In this document: piece after piece, positions 25,656-34,462 of the stretch
Layout of the letters: each line of letters begins with the position of its first letter
Position numbering within the stretch: the stretch's first letter is position 1
Assembly (NCBI GenBank): GCA_017480685.1
Contig: JAFUSD010000027.1
Span: 1 to 46,185 of the forward strand
Source of the DNA: Bacteroidaceae bacterium
Lineage (GTDB): Bacteria; Bacteroidota; Bacteroidia; Bacteroidales; Bacteroidaceae
Length of the DNA stretch: 46,185 bases
Direction: 5' to 3'
Position numbers and translations under genes: made by a program
Notes under the pieces: generated by a model
Seen by the model: only the letters and a program-made list of their open reading frames with translations
Database searches by the model: none
What the model was told of the DNA's origin: nothing

Positions 25656-27305
25656 TTATGCCTTGATTGGCTTATACTTAGGCACGAGTAACTTCATTGC
25701 TACCCACGAGATGAGGTATGCGATTCCGCAGAAGCAGAACATGATGAAGTATCCTGCCGGCTTGCCTTCGAATCCGAGGAAGGTCATTGGTTCTGATACG
25801 ATTTGTCCGCCAAGTTCGGTTATCTTTGTTATCATCTCGCTTGACGACATCGCTTTTTCTATTACGATGCCTCCCTTGTCTATTACGTCTTGCACCTCCG
25901 TACCTACGAGGTCTTGTGCATATTCGACAGGTATGTCGAACACCTTTGATATGTTCTTTTCGGTTATCTCCATTGCTTGTTCTACGCCCTCTGCTTGGAA
26001 TGAACCTGAAGCTGTGGTAAAGAGGTTTCCTGCTATCTTCTGTATGAACATAGAGCCTATACCTCCGGCCGTGGCTCCGATACCAGTGATGGTGGCTATA
26101 GTCGATTTAGGGAACATGTCGCCGATGGTGGAGAAGAGGTTGGCCGACCATGCCTGATGTCCTGCAGCTGCAATACCGATGAGTATTGCAGGCCACCATG
26201 GGCTCGATACTCCCAATGGCTGTGCAGCAAGTGCCACGAGTGGCAGGAATGCGAATATGAGCATTGCGAGCATACGTCCGCTGTATGGGTTCATGCCTCG
26301 TCGCTCGACAAAGAGTTTTGGAAGGTATCCTCCGAAAATGGATATGATTGTCACAATGGCGTAGAGAGTGAAAATGAGGGCTTGTCCCAGCGGACTGGAT
26401 GCCTTGGCATGGAACTGATTGTCGAAGTATGATGGTGCCCAGAACAGGAAGAACCACCACACGCCGTCGGTGAGCAGCTTACCGCAGATGAACGACCATG
26501 TCTGCTTGTAGGTGAAGCACTTGAGGAACGGGATAGCTTTCTCTTCGCCATCAGCGGTTTGCTTTGCTGCTTCTGTCTCGTCGTCTTGGTGTATGTATTC
26601 GAGCTCTGCCTGGTTCACATGCTTGCTTTTTTCGGGTTTGTCATACATGAAGTGCCAGAAGAACATCCACAGGAACCCGAGTCCACCGATGATGATGAAT
26701 GCCCATTCCCATCCGAGGCTCTTGGCCAACGGTGGTATGCAGAGTGGTGCTGCCAGTGCGCCTACGCTGGCTCCTGCATTGAATATACTGGTTGAGAATG
26801 CGCGGTCTTTCTTTGGGTTGTATTCAGCAGTCACCTTGATGGCGGCAGGGAAGTTGCCCGATTCGCCGAGCGCCAGTATGCCGCGGCAGAGCAGGAACAG
26901 ATATACCGAGGTAGTTGATACTGCCAATGCAGCTTTCGAGCCAATCTCTACGGCTGAGATATCGGCCTCGCCGGTGAGGAGCGATGTGCCCCATCCGCAT
27001 GCTGCGTGGAGACATGCACCGGCGCTCCAAACTCCGATGCTCCACAAGTAGCCCTTCTTCGTTCCCATCCAGTCGATGAACTTACCTGCAAAGAGGCAGC
27101 AGATGGCGTAGAAGATGCTGAAGAAGGAGGTGATGGTACCGTAGTCGGCATCTGTCCAACCAAACTCCGGCTTTATGAATTCTTCATAAGTAAGACTGAG
27201 GACCTGACGGTCGAGATAGTTAACTGTAGTTGCCACGAAGAGCAACGAACAAAGCCACCAACGCCAGTTGGTCATCAGCTTTGTCTGTGTAGAGGATTTC
27301 GTCAT
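25656..27305 (-). CDS. MFS transporter, ExuT/ACS-like (probable hexuronate or organic anion)
   Basis: The 549-residue membrane protein resembles the anion:cation symporter branch of the MFS, which includes hexuronate transporters: TTVNYLDRQVLSLTYEEFIKPEFGWTDADYGTI at the N-terminus, the KFIDWMGTKKGYLWSIGVW loop and GILALGESGNFPAAIK in helix 4-5. About twelve helices are visible. An extra hydrophilic, helical insert of roughly 80 residues (about 435-515) separates the last two helices, which makes it longer than typical family members. No sugar-acid catabolic genes are in the window, so the substrate is inferred only from family. Confidence 0.85.
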   Translation of the reverse strand: MTKSSTQTKLMTNWRWWLCSLLFVATTVNYLDRQVLSLTYEEFIKPEFGWTDADYGTITSFFSIFYAICCLFAGKFIDWMGTKKGYLWSIGVWSAGACLHAACGWGTSLLTGEADISAVEIGSKAALAVSTTSVYLFLLCRGILALGESGNFPAAIKVTAEYNPKKDRAFSTSIFNAGASVGALAAPLCIPPLAKSLGWEWAFIIIGGLGFLWMFFWHFMYDKPEKSKHVNQAELEYIHQDDETEAAKQTADGEEKAIPFLKCFTYKQTWSFICGKLLTDGVWWFFLFWAPSYFDNQFHAKASSPLGQALIFTLYAIVTIISIFGGYLPKLFVERRGMNPYSGRMLAMLIFAFLPLVALAAQPLGVSSPWWPAILIGIAAAGHQAWSANLFSTIGDMFPKSTIATITGIGATAGGIGSMFIQKIAGNLFTTASGSFQAEGVEQAMEITEKNISKVFDIPVEYAQDLVGTEVQDVIDKGGIVIEKAMSSSEMITKITELGGQIVSEPMTFLGFEGKPAGYFIMFCFCGIAYLISWVAMKLLVPKYKPIKA

Positions 27306-27333
27306 ATTAAGTATATTTAGGTTTTAACGCCAC

Positions 27334-27341
27334 AAAGATAC
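27334..27341 (-). promoter_or_regulatory. Promoter -7 box of the ExuT-like MFS gene
   Basis: TATCTTTG on the minus strand, about 30 bp upstream of the ATG; 193 bp from the nearest unit of repeat array 2. Confidence 0.7.
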
Positions 27342-27534
27342 GAAAAAGTTTTCGTTGAGTGATAAGTTTTCTACATGTTTAATACCCTTTTTCATTCAAC
27401 TTGCACCTTTTCCCTGCATTTTTCATGGTTCCCGATTGCTTTAAGCACCAGCCACCGACACATTATTATATTTTAACAAAAGAAAAGGCAAGCACACACA
27501 AAAGAAATGAAGGGCATATCGTTTGGCGTCATGT

Positions 27535-27634
27535 GAGGATATCGTCAACAGCCTGTGAGGATATCGTCAACAGCCTGCGAGGATATCGTCAACGCCATGC
27601 GAGGATATCGTCAACAGCCTGCGAGGATATCGTC
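27535..27634. repeat. 22-bp tandem palindrome array 2 (5 units)
   Basis: GAGGATATCGTC occurs at 27535-27546, 27557-27568, 27579-27590, 27601-27612 and 27623-27634, with an exact 22-bp period. All five units share the same imperfect half-site (CGTC instead of CCTC). A degenerate copy, GGGCATATCGTT at 27512-27523, may be a sixth. Spacers resemble those of array 1. The last unit ends 165 bp before the rpmE2 -7 box. Confidence 0.95.
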
Positions 27635-27799
27635 GTCTCAAATGCTGCACGCACAGCCTTGCAGGCACAGCAGCGAGCGATGCCATCTGAAGCCCGTTTT
27701 TTATGCCGACAGAGGTCAAAACACAGCCAAAAACGATAAAAACACATGTAAAAACACATTTTTTACATCCAGGCACACTGCGGTTCGAAAAATAATTCT

Positions 27800-27807
27800 T
27801 ACCTTTG
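27800..27807 (+). promoter_or_regulatory. rpmE2 promoter -7 box
   Basis: TACCTTTG, within AATAATTCTTACCTTTGCAC. The rplY promoter at 40882-40889 has almost the same sequence around it, differing at one position in about 20. Confidence 0.8.
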
Positions 27808-27907
27808 CACGCTGAATTTGGCCACCGGCCTCGATGAAGCACAAGAGTTTATTGTTCACCAGAACAAGAATTGAACTGTATAAAAACAATAAAACAAAGA
27901 AAACGAA

Positions 27908-28162
27908 ATGAAAAAAGGTATTCATCCAGACAACTATCGTCCGGTAGTATTCAAAGACATGTCGAACGGCGACATGTTCCTCTCGCGCTCATGCGCACGC
28001 TCTAACGAGACAATCGAATTTGAGGGTCAGGAATATCCCCTCATCAAGCTTGAAATCTCTTCTACATCTCACCCATTCTATACGGGTAAGGCTAAACTTG
28101 TCGACACCGCAGGTCGCGTAGATAAGTTCATGAGCCGCTACGCCGTGATGAAGAAGAAGTAA
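27908..28162 (+). CDS. rpmE2: 50S ribosomal protein L31, type B
   Basis: The 84-residue protein matches L31 type [22 protein letters not shown] at the start and [11 protein letters not shown] near the end. It lacks the CxxC pairs that bind zinc in type A L31. It is the only gene of its transcription unit, with its own promoter and leader, repeat array 2 upstream and a long hairpin downstream. The leader between promoter and ATG (about 95 nt) might carry translational control, but I see no convincing structure. Confidence 0.96.
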   Translation: MKKGIHPDNYRPVVFKDMSNGDMFLSRSCARSNETIEFEGQEYPLIKLEISSTSHPFYTGKAKLVDTAGRVDKFMSRYAVMKKK

Positions 28163-28274
28163 GAATCCATTCCTTACTACCCCAAAAGAGGGACAGGCAT
28201 GCGCCGGATGGTTCTCCCCATAAGGGTAGGAAGATGTAAGAATGACACAGGGGATTTCTTATTAAGAACTCAAG

Positions 28275-28347
28275 GACACAGAATATATAAATAGAGAGGC
28301 GAGATGTATCAGCTACATCACGCCTCTCTATTTATATATTCTGTGTC
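28275..28347. terminator. 73-nt near-perfect hairpin between convergent genes
   Basis: Arms of 27 nt (28275-28301 and 28321-28347) are perfectly complementary. After a single A-A mismatch, GATGTA and TACATC extend the stem by 6 bp around a 5-nt loop (TCAGC). It lies between rpmE2 (plus) and the CotH gene (minus), and works on both strands, so a bidirectional terminator or mRNA end is likely. It has no T-tract, and its AT-rich outer arm also resembles a small mobile palindrome. Confidence 0.7.
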
Positions 28348-28377
28348 TAAGGCAACGGGTGCCATGTGTCCCGCGTC

Positions 28378-30252
28378 CTAATGCTTCTGCATGTAGTCGT
28401 AAATCATCAGCACGTCCTGAGTGTCCACCACCCCGTCGCGGTTCACATCCTCGATGATGTCTTCACCGCCGTGTATTATTTCGTCGGTGTTCACCTCGTA
28501 TGGCTGTATATACCACTGACGGTTAAGACTGGTGAGGTTTCTGTCGTCGCTCGTATAGCTTATGACCTTGTTTCCATTCTCAGACGACCCTGCATTGTTA
28601 TTCATTGCAAAGCCAGTCTTCTTGTTGACAAGGTTGTAGACACCACTGTTGTTAACCTCCTGCACCGACCACAACTGGCTGTCGCTCGTTGCATCGGCCG
28701 TAACCACATTGAGCTGGGTAGACGTCATTGCGGTGCCGGGCGTAGGGTCGTTCAGTGCAAGTCCGCTCAAGCGGTTTATGAACTGAACGTAACCTTCAGT
28801 GTCTGATGCCTTGATGCTCCACTGCTGCGAAAGCCACGCCGTGTTTTCCTCCCACGTAACCACCGACGCACCGCTACTGGTTGACTGTCCGTTCACATCT
28901 ACATAGTGGTTGTTGTTGACATTGCGAATGCGATAATAATAGTTGTCGATGAACTTGAACGTGCCGTCATCGTTCACCGGCTCGGCAGCTCTGAGGTCGA
29001 ATGTCTTTGTGAGGAAGGCGGTGTGTTTCCTGATGAATGTCTTGAGGTCGGCCACATACTCGGCATAGGTTGAATGTGTTACACACTCATGATAAATCAC
29101 GGTGTTTATGCTGTACTTCTGGTAGTTGAGTTTCTGCGATTCTTCGATTTCAGCTGCCATCTCGTCTACCTTGCCGAGCAGGTGTTGCTCTATGCCTGCA
29201 GCCACGAGTTCCTTCCAGCGGTTGTTGATGAGTTGACGGAACCAGGGGTCGCCCCACATGCGGGCAAACCAGGTACGTGCCACACCGAATCCGACCTCAC
29301 TCATAAGGCTTTCAGATGTGTCACCCTTGCGGTAGTCGTTGCCGTAGGCTATATCATAGTCCCACATCGGACCGAAGTAGAGGTGTTCGTCGCCTGCTTT
29401 CTTATACATATACATGCTGTAGAATCCATCGGGATTGGCACACATCTCGGTTCCGATGTAGAGGTTGGCAAGCGAAATGGAGTCAACATATTGGCGGTAG
29501 CCTTTATCTGGATCGCGGAAATCGTTGCCCATGAGTGCAGCCTCAAACTTATTGACAAAGGCTGAGATAAACGAAATCTGAGTAGTGGTGTACTCACCGT
29601 CCTTTGGTGAGTGTACACGCACTGGCACTTGGTTCTTCTGTGTCTTGAAGCATTTATGGTCTTCCCACCCGTCGGCTTCAAGGAAGTATCCACGGTCTAC
29701 GAGTTTGCTGTCGAGGTCGCTTCCCAGGTCGAGTCGTCCGTCGTTAGCCTCGGGATGGTCGGTTATCTGATACGTACCCACGTATGTGCCGTTGAGCACC
29801 AGGTCTACAAACTGTGCCCCAGGGCAGAATGGCATACCAAGGAACGATGCCAGCACATTTGATGTGAGCGCATTGCGCAACATTGTCTTGTCGTAAGCAT
29901 TGGCCATGAGCACCCAGTTGTGGGCCGTGGCATGTCCTTCGCCCAGCAATGCAATAGCTTCGTCAAACTTCATGCGGTATGCCAGTTTGGCCTTGCTGGC
30001 AGTGAATGTAGAGTTGCCACGACAGCGAATCTTCATCGAAGCCACTGTCTGCTGGCCGTCGGCCACAAGAGTCATCGTAGCAGTCTTCCACAATTTCTTG
30101 TCGGTAACAGCTGCTTTACCTTCAACATCGACATACAATGTAGGCAGGTTGGTCTTCTGTTCCAAAGTCTGTGCCGACAGCTTTGTTCCTGGCATGAACC
30201 ACATCATCAATGCAAGCATCATGCCAATCATGAGTGAGAAAATTCTTTTCAT
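28378..30252 (-). CDS. Secreted CotH-like protein with ricin-type lectin-like and dockerin domains
   Basis: The 624-residue protein has a signal peptide (cleavage near KLSAQ), then a CotH-kinase-like domain (about residues 40-400; RCRGNSTF, KLAYRMKFDEA, GTYVGTYQITDHPE, FGPMWDYDIAYGND). A beta-trefoil-like part follows (about 440-590) with QQWSIKAS, QLWSVQ and QWYIQP repeats typical of ricin-B lectin folds. It ends in one dockerin-type calcium loop (DVNRDGVVDTQDVLMIYDYM). CotH proteins phosphorylate secreted partners in spores or cellulosomal bacteria; the role here is unknown. Start chosen at ATG 30252, which begins the signal peptide; an earlier in-frame ATG adds 23 residues. Confidence 0.85.
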   Translation of the reverse strand: MKRIFSLMIGMMLALMMWFMPGTKLSAQTLEQKTNLPTLYVDVEGKAAVTDKKLWKTATMTLVADGQQTVASMKIRCRGNSTFTASKAKLAYRMKFDEAIALLGEGHATAHNWVLMANAYDKTMLRNALTSNVLASFLGMPFCPGAQFVDLVLNGTYVGTYQITDHPEANDGRLDLGSDLDSKLVDRGYFLEADGWEDHKCFKTQKNQVPVRVHSPKDGEYTTTQISFISAFVNKFEAALMGNDFRDPDKGYRQYVDSISLANLYIGTEMCANPDGFYSMYMYKKAGDEHLYFGPMWDYDIAYGNDYRKGDTSESLMSEVGFGVARTWFARMWGDPWFRQLINNRWKELVAAGIEQHLLGKVDEMAAEIEESQKLNYQKYSINTVIYHECVTHSTYAEYVADLKTFIRKHTAFLTKTFDLRAAEPVNDDGTFKFIDNYYYRIRNVNNNHYVDVNGQSTSSGASVVTWEENTAWLSQQWSIKASDTEGYVQFINRLSGLALNDPTPGTAMTSTQLNVVTADATSDSQLWSVQEVNNSGVYNLVNKKTGFAMNNNAGSSENGNKVISYTSDDRNLTSLNRQWYIQPYEVNTDEIIHGGEDIIEDVNRDGVVDTQDVLMIYDYMQKH

Positions 30253-30346
30253 AGGTCTGTTTGGGTTTATGTTTAGGATTGTTTTAATAGTTGTTGTACG
30301 CGTGCGAAGTCGGTTATACAATATGATAAAACCGTTTTTCCGCCTA

Positions 30347-30354
30347 CAAATATA
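30347..30354 (-). promoter_or_regulatory. CotH gene promoter -7 box
   Basis: TATATTTG on the minus strand, about 95 bp upstream of the ATG. It is divergent from the next promoter, 77 bp away, with no repeat array between them. Confidence 0.65.
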
Positions 30355-30430
30355 GCGTTTTTTATTGATACGAGACGTGGTTCACAACAAATAAATGCCC
30401 ATTAAGGGCATATATTTAATAAAAAGTCCG

Positions 30431-30438
30431 TATCTTTG
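30431..30438 (+). promoter_or_regulatory. DUF3256 gene promoter -7 box
   Basis: TATCTTTG followed by CATT, about 32 bp upstream of the start codon. Confidence 0.75.
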
Positions 30439-30469
30439 CATTACGAATTAAACAAATACACACAACGTA

Positions 30470-31108
30470 ATGGCCCGACTTTTTCTTCCGCTCATACTAA
30501 TGCTTTGCAGTCTCGGCATAGGTGCACAACCCATGCGCGAACTATTTGCCCAAATGCCCGACTCACTCCTCCCCACCCTCACCCGCAACAATCGTCTCGA
30601 CCTCATCGACTTCATCGAGGCCGGACTCGACAACATGGTGAGCAACCGGCTGGGTGGTGAGTCGCGTCTCACCATGCTAACCGTCAACCGTGCAAAACTG
30701 CGCCTGTCTGAAGGAGCGACCATAGAACTTTGCAAGTTGGAAGGCAGCCAGGTGATGTGCTACATACACAGTGTACGTCTCGACAGTGCATGGCATAGCA
30801 ATCTGCGCTTTTATGATGTATCGACATGGAAACGACTGCCATTGCAACAATATATAACAATGCCCACCACACTTCAATTTCTCAGTCCGCCAGCCGATGC
30901 AACAGCAACCGAACTGCAAAACCTGGAAGTGCTGGCAGGCATGCCACTCATCCACGCATCATTCACTTCTGACACCACAATACATTTCACGTTCTCTTCG
31001 GCCAACCATGCCGACAGCGACTACCGCCGTTACATACTTCCACTGCTAGCGCGCGAAGGCATCAGCCTCGAGTGGCAATCAGGCTCTTCACAATTTTCGA
31101 AGCCTTAG
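30470..31108 (+). CDS. DUF3256-family exported protein
   Basis: The 212-residue protein has a signal peptide (LFLPLILMLCSLGIGAQ) and the DUF3256 look: FAQMPDSLLPTLTRNNRLDLIDF near the N-terminus and a C-terminal EWQSGSSQFSKP. This family is limited to Bacteroidales and has no assigned function. Its 3' end overlaps the 3' end of the convergent flippase gene by 47 bp (31062-31108), so the last 15 codons of each are antisense to each other and there is no room for a terminator. Confidence 0.8.
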   Translation: MARLFLPLILMLCSLGIGAQPMRELFAQMPDSLLPTLTRNNRLDLIDFIEAGLDNMVSNRLGGESRLTMLTVNRAKLRLSEGATIELCKLEGSQVMCYIHSVRLDSAWHSNLRFYDVSTWKRLPLQQYITMPTTLQFLSPPADATATELQNLEVLAGMPLIHASFTSDTTIHFTFSSANHADSDYRRYILPLLAREGISLEWQSGSSQFSKP

Positions 31109-32648
31109 CATGAATCAAGCTACGTCCCTCTGAATCACATCCCAGCCAATATATGCTTGCACCTACCGACAGGAGCGACACCACCGACACCACCAGCACC
31201 TGGCTGAGCGGGTAGCTGTGCATGCCGCCATACTGGTGGACTAACACGGGCAATATACTACCTAATACCATCACGCCCAGTGTGCGCAACACCACTTCCC
31301 TGACATAGCGCCACACGGGCAATTCCACCATCGGACACACAATCAGCACCCTCACCACATGGGTCAAGATAAACACTATGAGCTGAGCCACATATACTAC
31401 AATGGGCGAATAGCCCTTCCACAACAGCCATGCAGCAATGGGCACAATGAGCAGCAACATGTTCGACTCTATCATCTGGAAGCGTGCAATGCGCCCCGTG
31501 GCATGAACCGTAATACACATGACCTGCCCCATGGCCTGAACTATAATCATCATGAGCGACAAGCGCACAAACCACACAGTGTATTGAGGCAAATCCTCGC
31601 CCAGCCACACAAAGAGCACGAAGTGAGTTTCGAGCATGATGGGCAACGAGATGAGGAAGAGCAACAATGCTGCGATGCGCGATGTGTTGAATATGAGTTT
31701 GTGCAGATACTGCCAGTCGCCCGCTGCATAACTCTTTACCATCTGAGGCCGTGCTGCCACCAAGAGGTTGTCGGCAAACGAGCTGACCTTGTTTTGGACA
31801 GCAAATGCAATGCCAAATGCAGCATTGAGCAACGTGCCATAAAAGTAGTTGAACAAGAGGTTGATGCCTTGTGTATAGCCAGTCACCGCCAATGTGCCGT
31901 TGAAAAGCCAACCGCCGAACTTGAGCATACGCACAAAAAGCTGACGGTCAAAACACCACCGGCCACGAGTCTCGGGAAATTGCACATAACAATACCAAGC
32001 ATAAATAACCCGCATACTCACTTGCACCAATATCACAAGCCCTGCATAGAGTATCAGTTTGTCAACCTCTGCATACTGCACTAAAAAAACAATGAGCAGG
32101 TTGGCAAGCACATTGTATATACCAATAGACGCAAATACCCCCATGCGCTCGTGAGCTACGATAAGAGCATCAAACGGGGCACAAAGAATGCCGGTCAAAG
32201 CACCGAACACATAAAATTCGTAGACAACAATGGTGGCAGGGAGTCGGGCAGGCGGAACATTGAGATAATTGCACACATAGTAGAGACCAACCGTCTCGGC
32301 AAGCAGCAACACGATGCCAGCAATGGCAAGATGAACCGATTGGGCAGTGCTGAACACCATATGTTTTCGAGCCTTGTCGGCACCACGTCCTTGCTCGTAT
32401 ATCACAAAACGCATCGTTGCAGACTCTATGGTGTTCAACGTGAGGAAGACACTCATCACCCCGCCCACAACACTGAATATGCCATAATCGCTCTGGCCAA
32501 GAGTATCGAGCACAACACGCGCAGTGTATAAGCTCACCACAAGCTGAACCAACATCTGCCCGTAAAGGTAAAGAGTATTGCGAGCCAGCCTGCCCGAACG
32601 GCTGCCACCCTCTACATCTACACTTATGTTCTCGTTCTCTACTGACAT
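31062..32648 (-). CDS. Wzx-like polysaccharide/oligosaccharide flippase
   Basis: The 528-residue integral membrane protein has about 12-14 hydrophobic helices and the MATE/Wzx-like first helices (RNTLYLYGQMLVQLVVSLYTARVVLDTLGQSDYGIFSVVGG), a pattern shared by lipid-linked oligosaccharide exporters. It would move undecaprenyl-linked sugar units across the inner membrane. No glycosyltransferases are adjacent, although wza and wzc homologues are 4-8 kb away. It has its own promoter and its tail overlaps the DUF3256 gene. Confidence 0.87.
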   Translation of the reverse strand: MSVENENISVDVEGGSRSGRLARNTLYLYGQMLVQLVVSLYTARVVLDTLGQSDYGIFSVVGGVMSVFLTLNTIESATMRFVIYEQGRGADKARKHMVFSTAQSVHLAIAGIVLLLAETVGLYYVCNYLNVPPARLPATIVVYEFYVFGALTGILCAPFDALIVAHERMGVFASIGIYNVLANLLIVFLVQYAEVDKLILYAGLVILVQVSMRVIYAWYCYVQFPETRGRWCFDRQLFVRMLKFGGWLFNGTLAVTGYTQGINLLFNYFYGTLLNAAFGIAFAVQNKVSSFADNLLVAARPQMVKSYAAGDWQYLHKLIFNTSRIAALLLFLISLPIMLETHFVLFVWLGEDLPQYTVWFVRLSLMMIIVQAMGQVMCITVHATGRIARFQMIESNMLLLIVPIAAWLLWKGYSPIVVYVAQLIVFILTHVVRVLIVCPMVELPVWRYVREVVLRTLGVMVLGSILPVLVHQYGGMHSYPLSQVLVVSVVSLLSVGASIYWLGCDSEGRSLIHAKASKIVKSLIATRG

Positions 32649-32737
32649 ATCCTTCTCTTATAACACAATAACGAAAATACATGCCCGCATATTGTGCAAT
32701 CCAACCAATGCAGCCAAACGTATTACGTAATTGATAC

Positions 32738-32747
32738 TGCAAAGTTA
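32738..32747 (-). promoter_or_regulatory. Flippase gene promoter -7 box
   Basis: TAACTTTGCA on the minus strand, about 90 bp upstream of the ATG, divergent from the phosphatase promoter 43 bp away. Confidence 0.75.
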
Positions 32748-32790
32748 GCACTTTTTTAGAGAATAATGCGTGATAGTCGGTATTATTTCG

Positions 32791-32800
32791 TAACTTTGCA
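32791..32800 (+). promoter_or_regulatory. Tyrosine phosphatase gene promoter -7 box
   Basis: TAACTTTGCA on the plus strand, about 100 bp upstream of the start region. Confidence 0.75.
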
Positions 32801-32900
32801 AATATAATTGCAATATAGGTGCAGTCTGTGAGAGCAAATCAGAACAAACGCAGGCTCGGGCAGACGTAAACTGCAAAACACATGACAATACATAAAACGC

Positions 32901-32945
32901 ATGAAACGCATGAAATACATGAAACACATGAAACGCATGAAACGC
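32901..32945 (+). repeat. 9-bp tandem repeat with five in-frame ATGs
   Basis: Five units of ATGAAAYRC type (ATGAAACGC, ATGAAATAC, ATGAAACAC, ATGAAACGC, ATGAAACGC) form the first 15 codons of the phosphatase gene. Copy-number change would keep the frame and change the number of start codons and Lys residues ahead of the signal peptide. Confidence 0.85.
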
Positions 32946-34358
32946 ATCACACTAATAATGCTTCAGCTTGTGTTCTTTGCTTTTTCAGGCACGGCCTGCG
33001 GCAGAACCATTCAGCAAGCCCCCGAAGCAAGACACGCCTCATTCACAGTCAACGTAGAGAACCCAACAACGCAATACCTCATGGAACATGCGGTTTCCAC
33101 CTTCGAGCGTGGCAGCCGCTCCACTCTCGACGATGCTGAGTTTCGCTCGCTCCGTTCCTCTGCCCTTGATTCAGGCTACAGAAACGACGAGCCACAAACG
33201 GTGCAAATACATTTCGACATGAAACAAACAGGCACCGCACATATAGAAATGGCAACCGACAAACGATTCCGCCAACATGTTCTCGATGCCAGTATCGAGG
33301 CCACAAAAGGCAGAAACACATACATACTTCGCAACTTTGTGCCTGGTAACAGATATTTCTACAGGGTGACAGAAGGACGTAAGGTCTTGACACAGGGTAG
33401 CATTGCAGTGACCGGACAATTGCGGATGATTCAGGCATCGAGCAGCTGGAACATACGTGACCTTGGAGGCTGGACTGGATGGCATGGCTACCAAGTGCGC
33501 TATGAGCAGATATATCGTGGGGGCAGCCTTGGCGGACAGAATGCATCACACGAGACATACTTCATGACAGATGCCGACCTGGCAGAGTTGAGCCGCATAG
33601 GAATCAAGGCACACCTCGACCTGAGAGCCATGCCTGGCAAAGGTGCATGGCCACGCGACCCAAAGCGTAATGCTCACTCGCTGGGGTACACCATCCTACC
33701 CGACGCACACTTCATCAACACAGCCACCGACTTTGCACTATATGATGCAACACGATGCTCGGCAGCTGTAGGAAACGTGGCATGGATTATACAGCAACTG
33801 AAAGAAGGACGTCCCGTATACTTCCATTGCCGTACTGGTGCCGACCGCACAGGAGTGATGGGCTATACAATACTTGGGCTGCTGGGATGTGACGAACATA
33901 CCACACCTGCAGGCGGCAACCAAATTGCTGCCGACTACGAACTGACATCGCTTGGCATGGATGAAGAGGGCACAATAGCCTTCAACACCTACGGCACACA
34001 CCCTCGAAACTATAGCAACCGATATGCAAACACCATAGAGACCACAGACTACAACTATTTCCGCACCTTGCGACACATGGAGGCCGGAGATTTTGACATT
34101 AGTACATTCCAGCTGAAATGCTACTATTACCTCAACCGATACTTCATAGACCATGAATGCGAAAGCGCCGGACGCGTAGCCATAAACCGCACAGACCTCG
34201 ACTGGTTCATAAACTACATGCTCGGAATTACCGACCGCATGGGGCATCTTGCCCCAGGACATAAGACTTTATTCACAGGTCCCGACTGGTCTATAGATGA
34301 TGCATCCAACAGTCTTGAAAAGGCCTACACCACTGCAAACCATAAACAATACATGTGA
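32901..34358 (+). CDS. Exported tyrosine/serine phosphatase (Y_phosphatase3-like)
   Basis: The 485-residue protein has an unusual N-terminus of five MKx triplets (MKR, MKY, MKH, MKR, MKR), a hydrophobic signal (ITLIMLQLVFFAFSGTACG, possible lipid Cys about residue 33), a fibronectin-like strand region (about 45-175) and a phosphatase domain with NIRDLGGW, HLDLRAMPG and the P-loop HCRTGADRTG (catalytic Cys and Arg intact). Such proteins remove phosphate from protein tyrosine or from lipids. The start codon is ambiguous because all five tandem 9-bp units contain an in-frame ATG (32901, 32910, 32919, 32928, 32937). Confidence 0.85.
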   Translation: MKRMKYMKHMKRMKRITLIMLQLVFFAFSGTACGRTIQQAPEARHASFTVNVENPTTQYLMEHAVSTFERGSRSTLDDAEFRSLRSSALDSGYRNDEPQTVQIHFDMKQTGTAHIEMATDKRFRQHVLDASIEATKGRNTYILRNFVPGNRYFYRVTEGRKVLTQGSIAVTGQLRMIQASSSWNIRDLGGWTGWHGYQVRYEQIYRGGSLGGQNASHETYFMTDADLAELSRIGIKAHLDLRAMPGKGAWPRDPKRNAHSLGYTILPDAHFINTATDFALYDATRCSAAVGNVAWIIQQLKEGRPVYFHCRTGADRTGVMGYTILGLLGCDEHTTPAGGNQIAADYELTSLGMDEEGTIAFNTYGTHPRNYSNRYANTIETTDYNYFRTLRHMEAGDFDISTFQLKCYYYLNRYFIDHECESAGRVAINRTDLDWFINYMLGITDRMGHLAPGHKTLFTGPDWSIDDASNSLEKAYTTANHKQYM

Positions 34359-34462
34359 ATATAATGCATCATGTAATACATGAAACTGCACATGTAATGT
34401 ATGACACTACAGTTGTCTTCCAGTAGCAATACCTGTGAGCGTATTGCTGGTGAAGCTATGTA

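Larger units (their letters stand above)
27306..27907. other. Divergent intergenic region MFS/rpmE2
   Basis: No gene is supported in these 602 bp. The stretch holds the minus-strand MFS promoter, repeat array 2 (27535-27634), an A/C-rich stretch with several ACACATTTTTTAC-like words, the rpmE2 promoter (27800-27807) and a leader of about 95 nt. Confidence 0.7.

Noticed and set aside
27535-27634. CRISPR array
   Set aside because: Units are only 12 bp palindromes with near-identical 10-bp spacers and a 22-bp period; no variable spacers of about 30 bp and no cas genes.
34360-34420. Palindromes CATGTAATACATG and related words after the phosphatase gene
   Set aside because: They are short, imperfect and without T-tract; no function can be supported.
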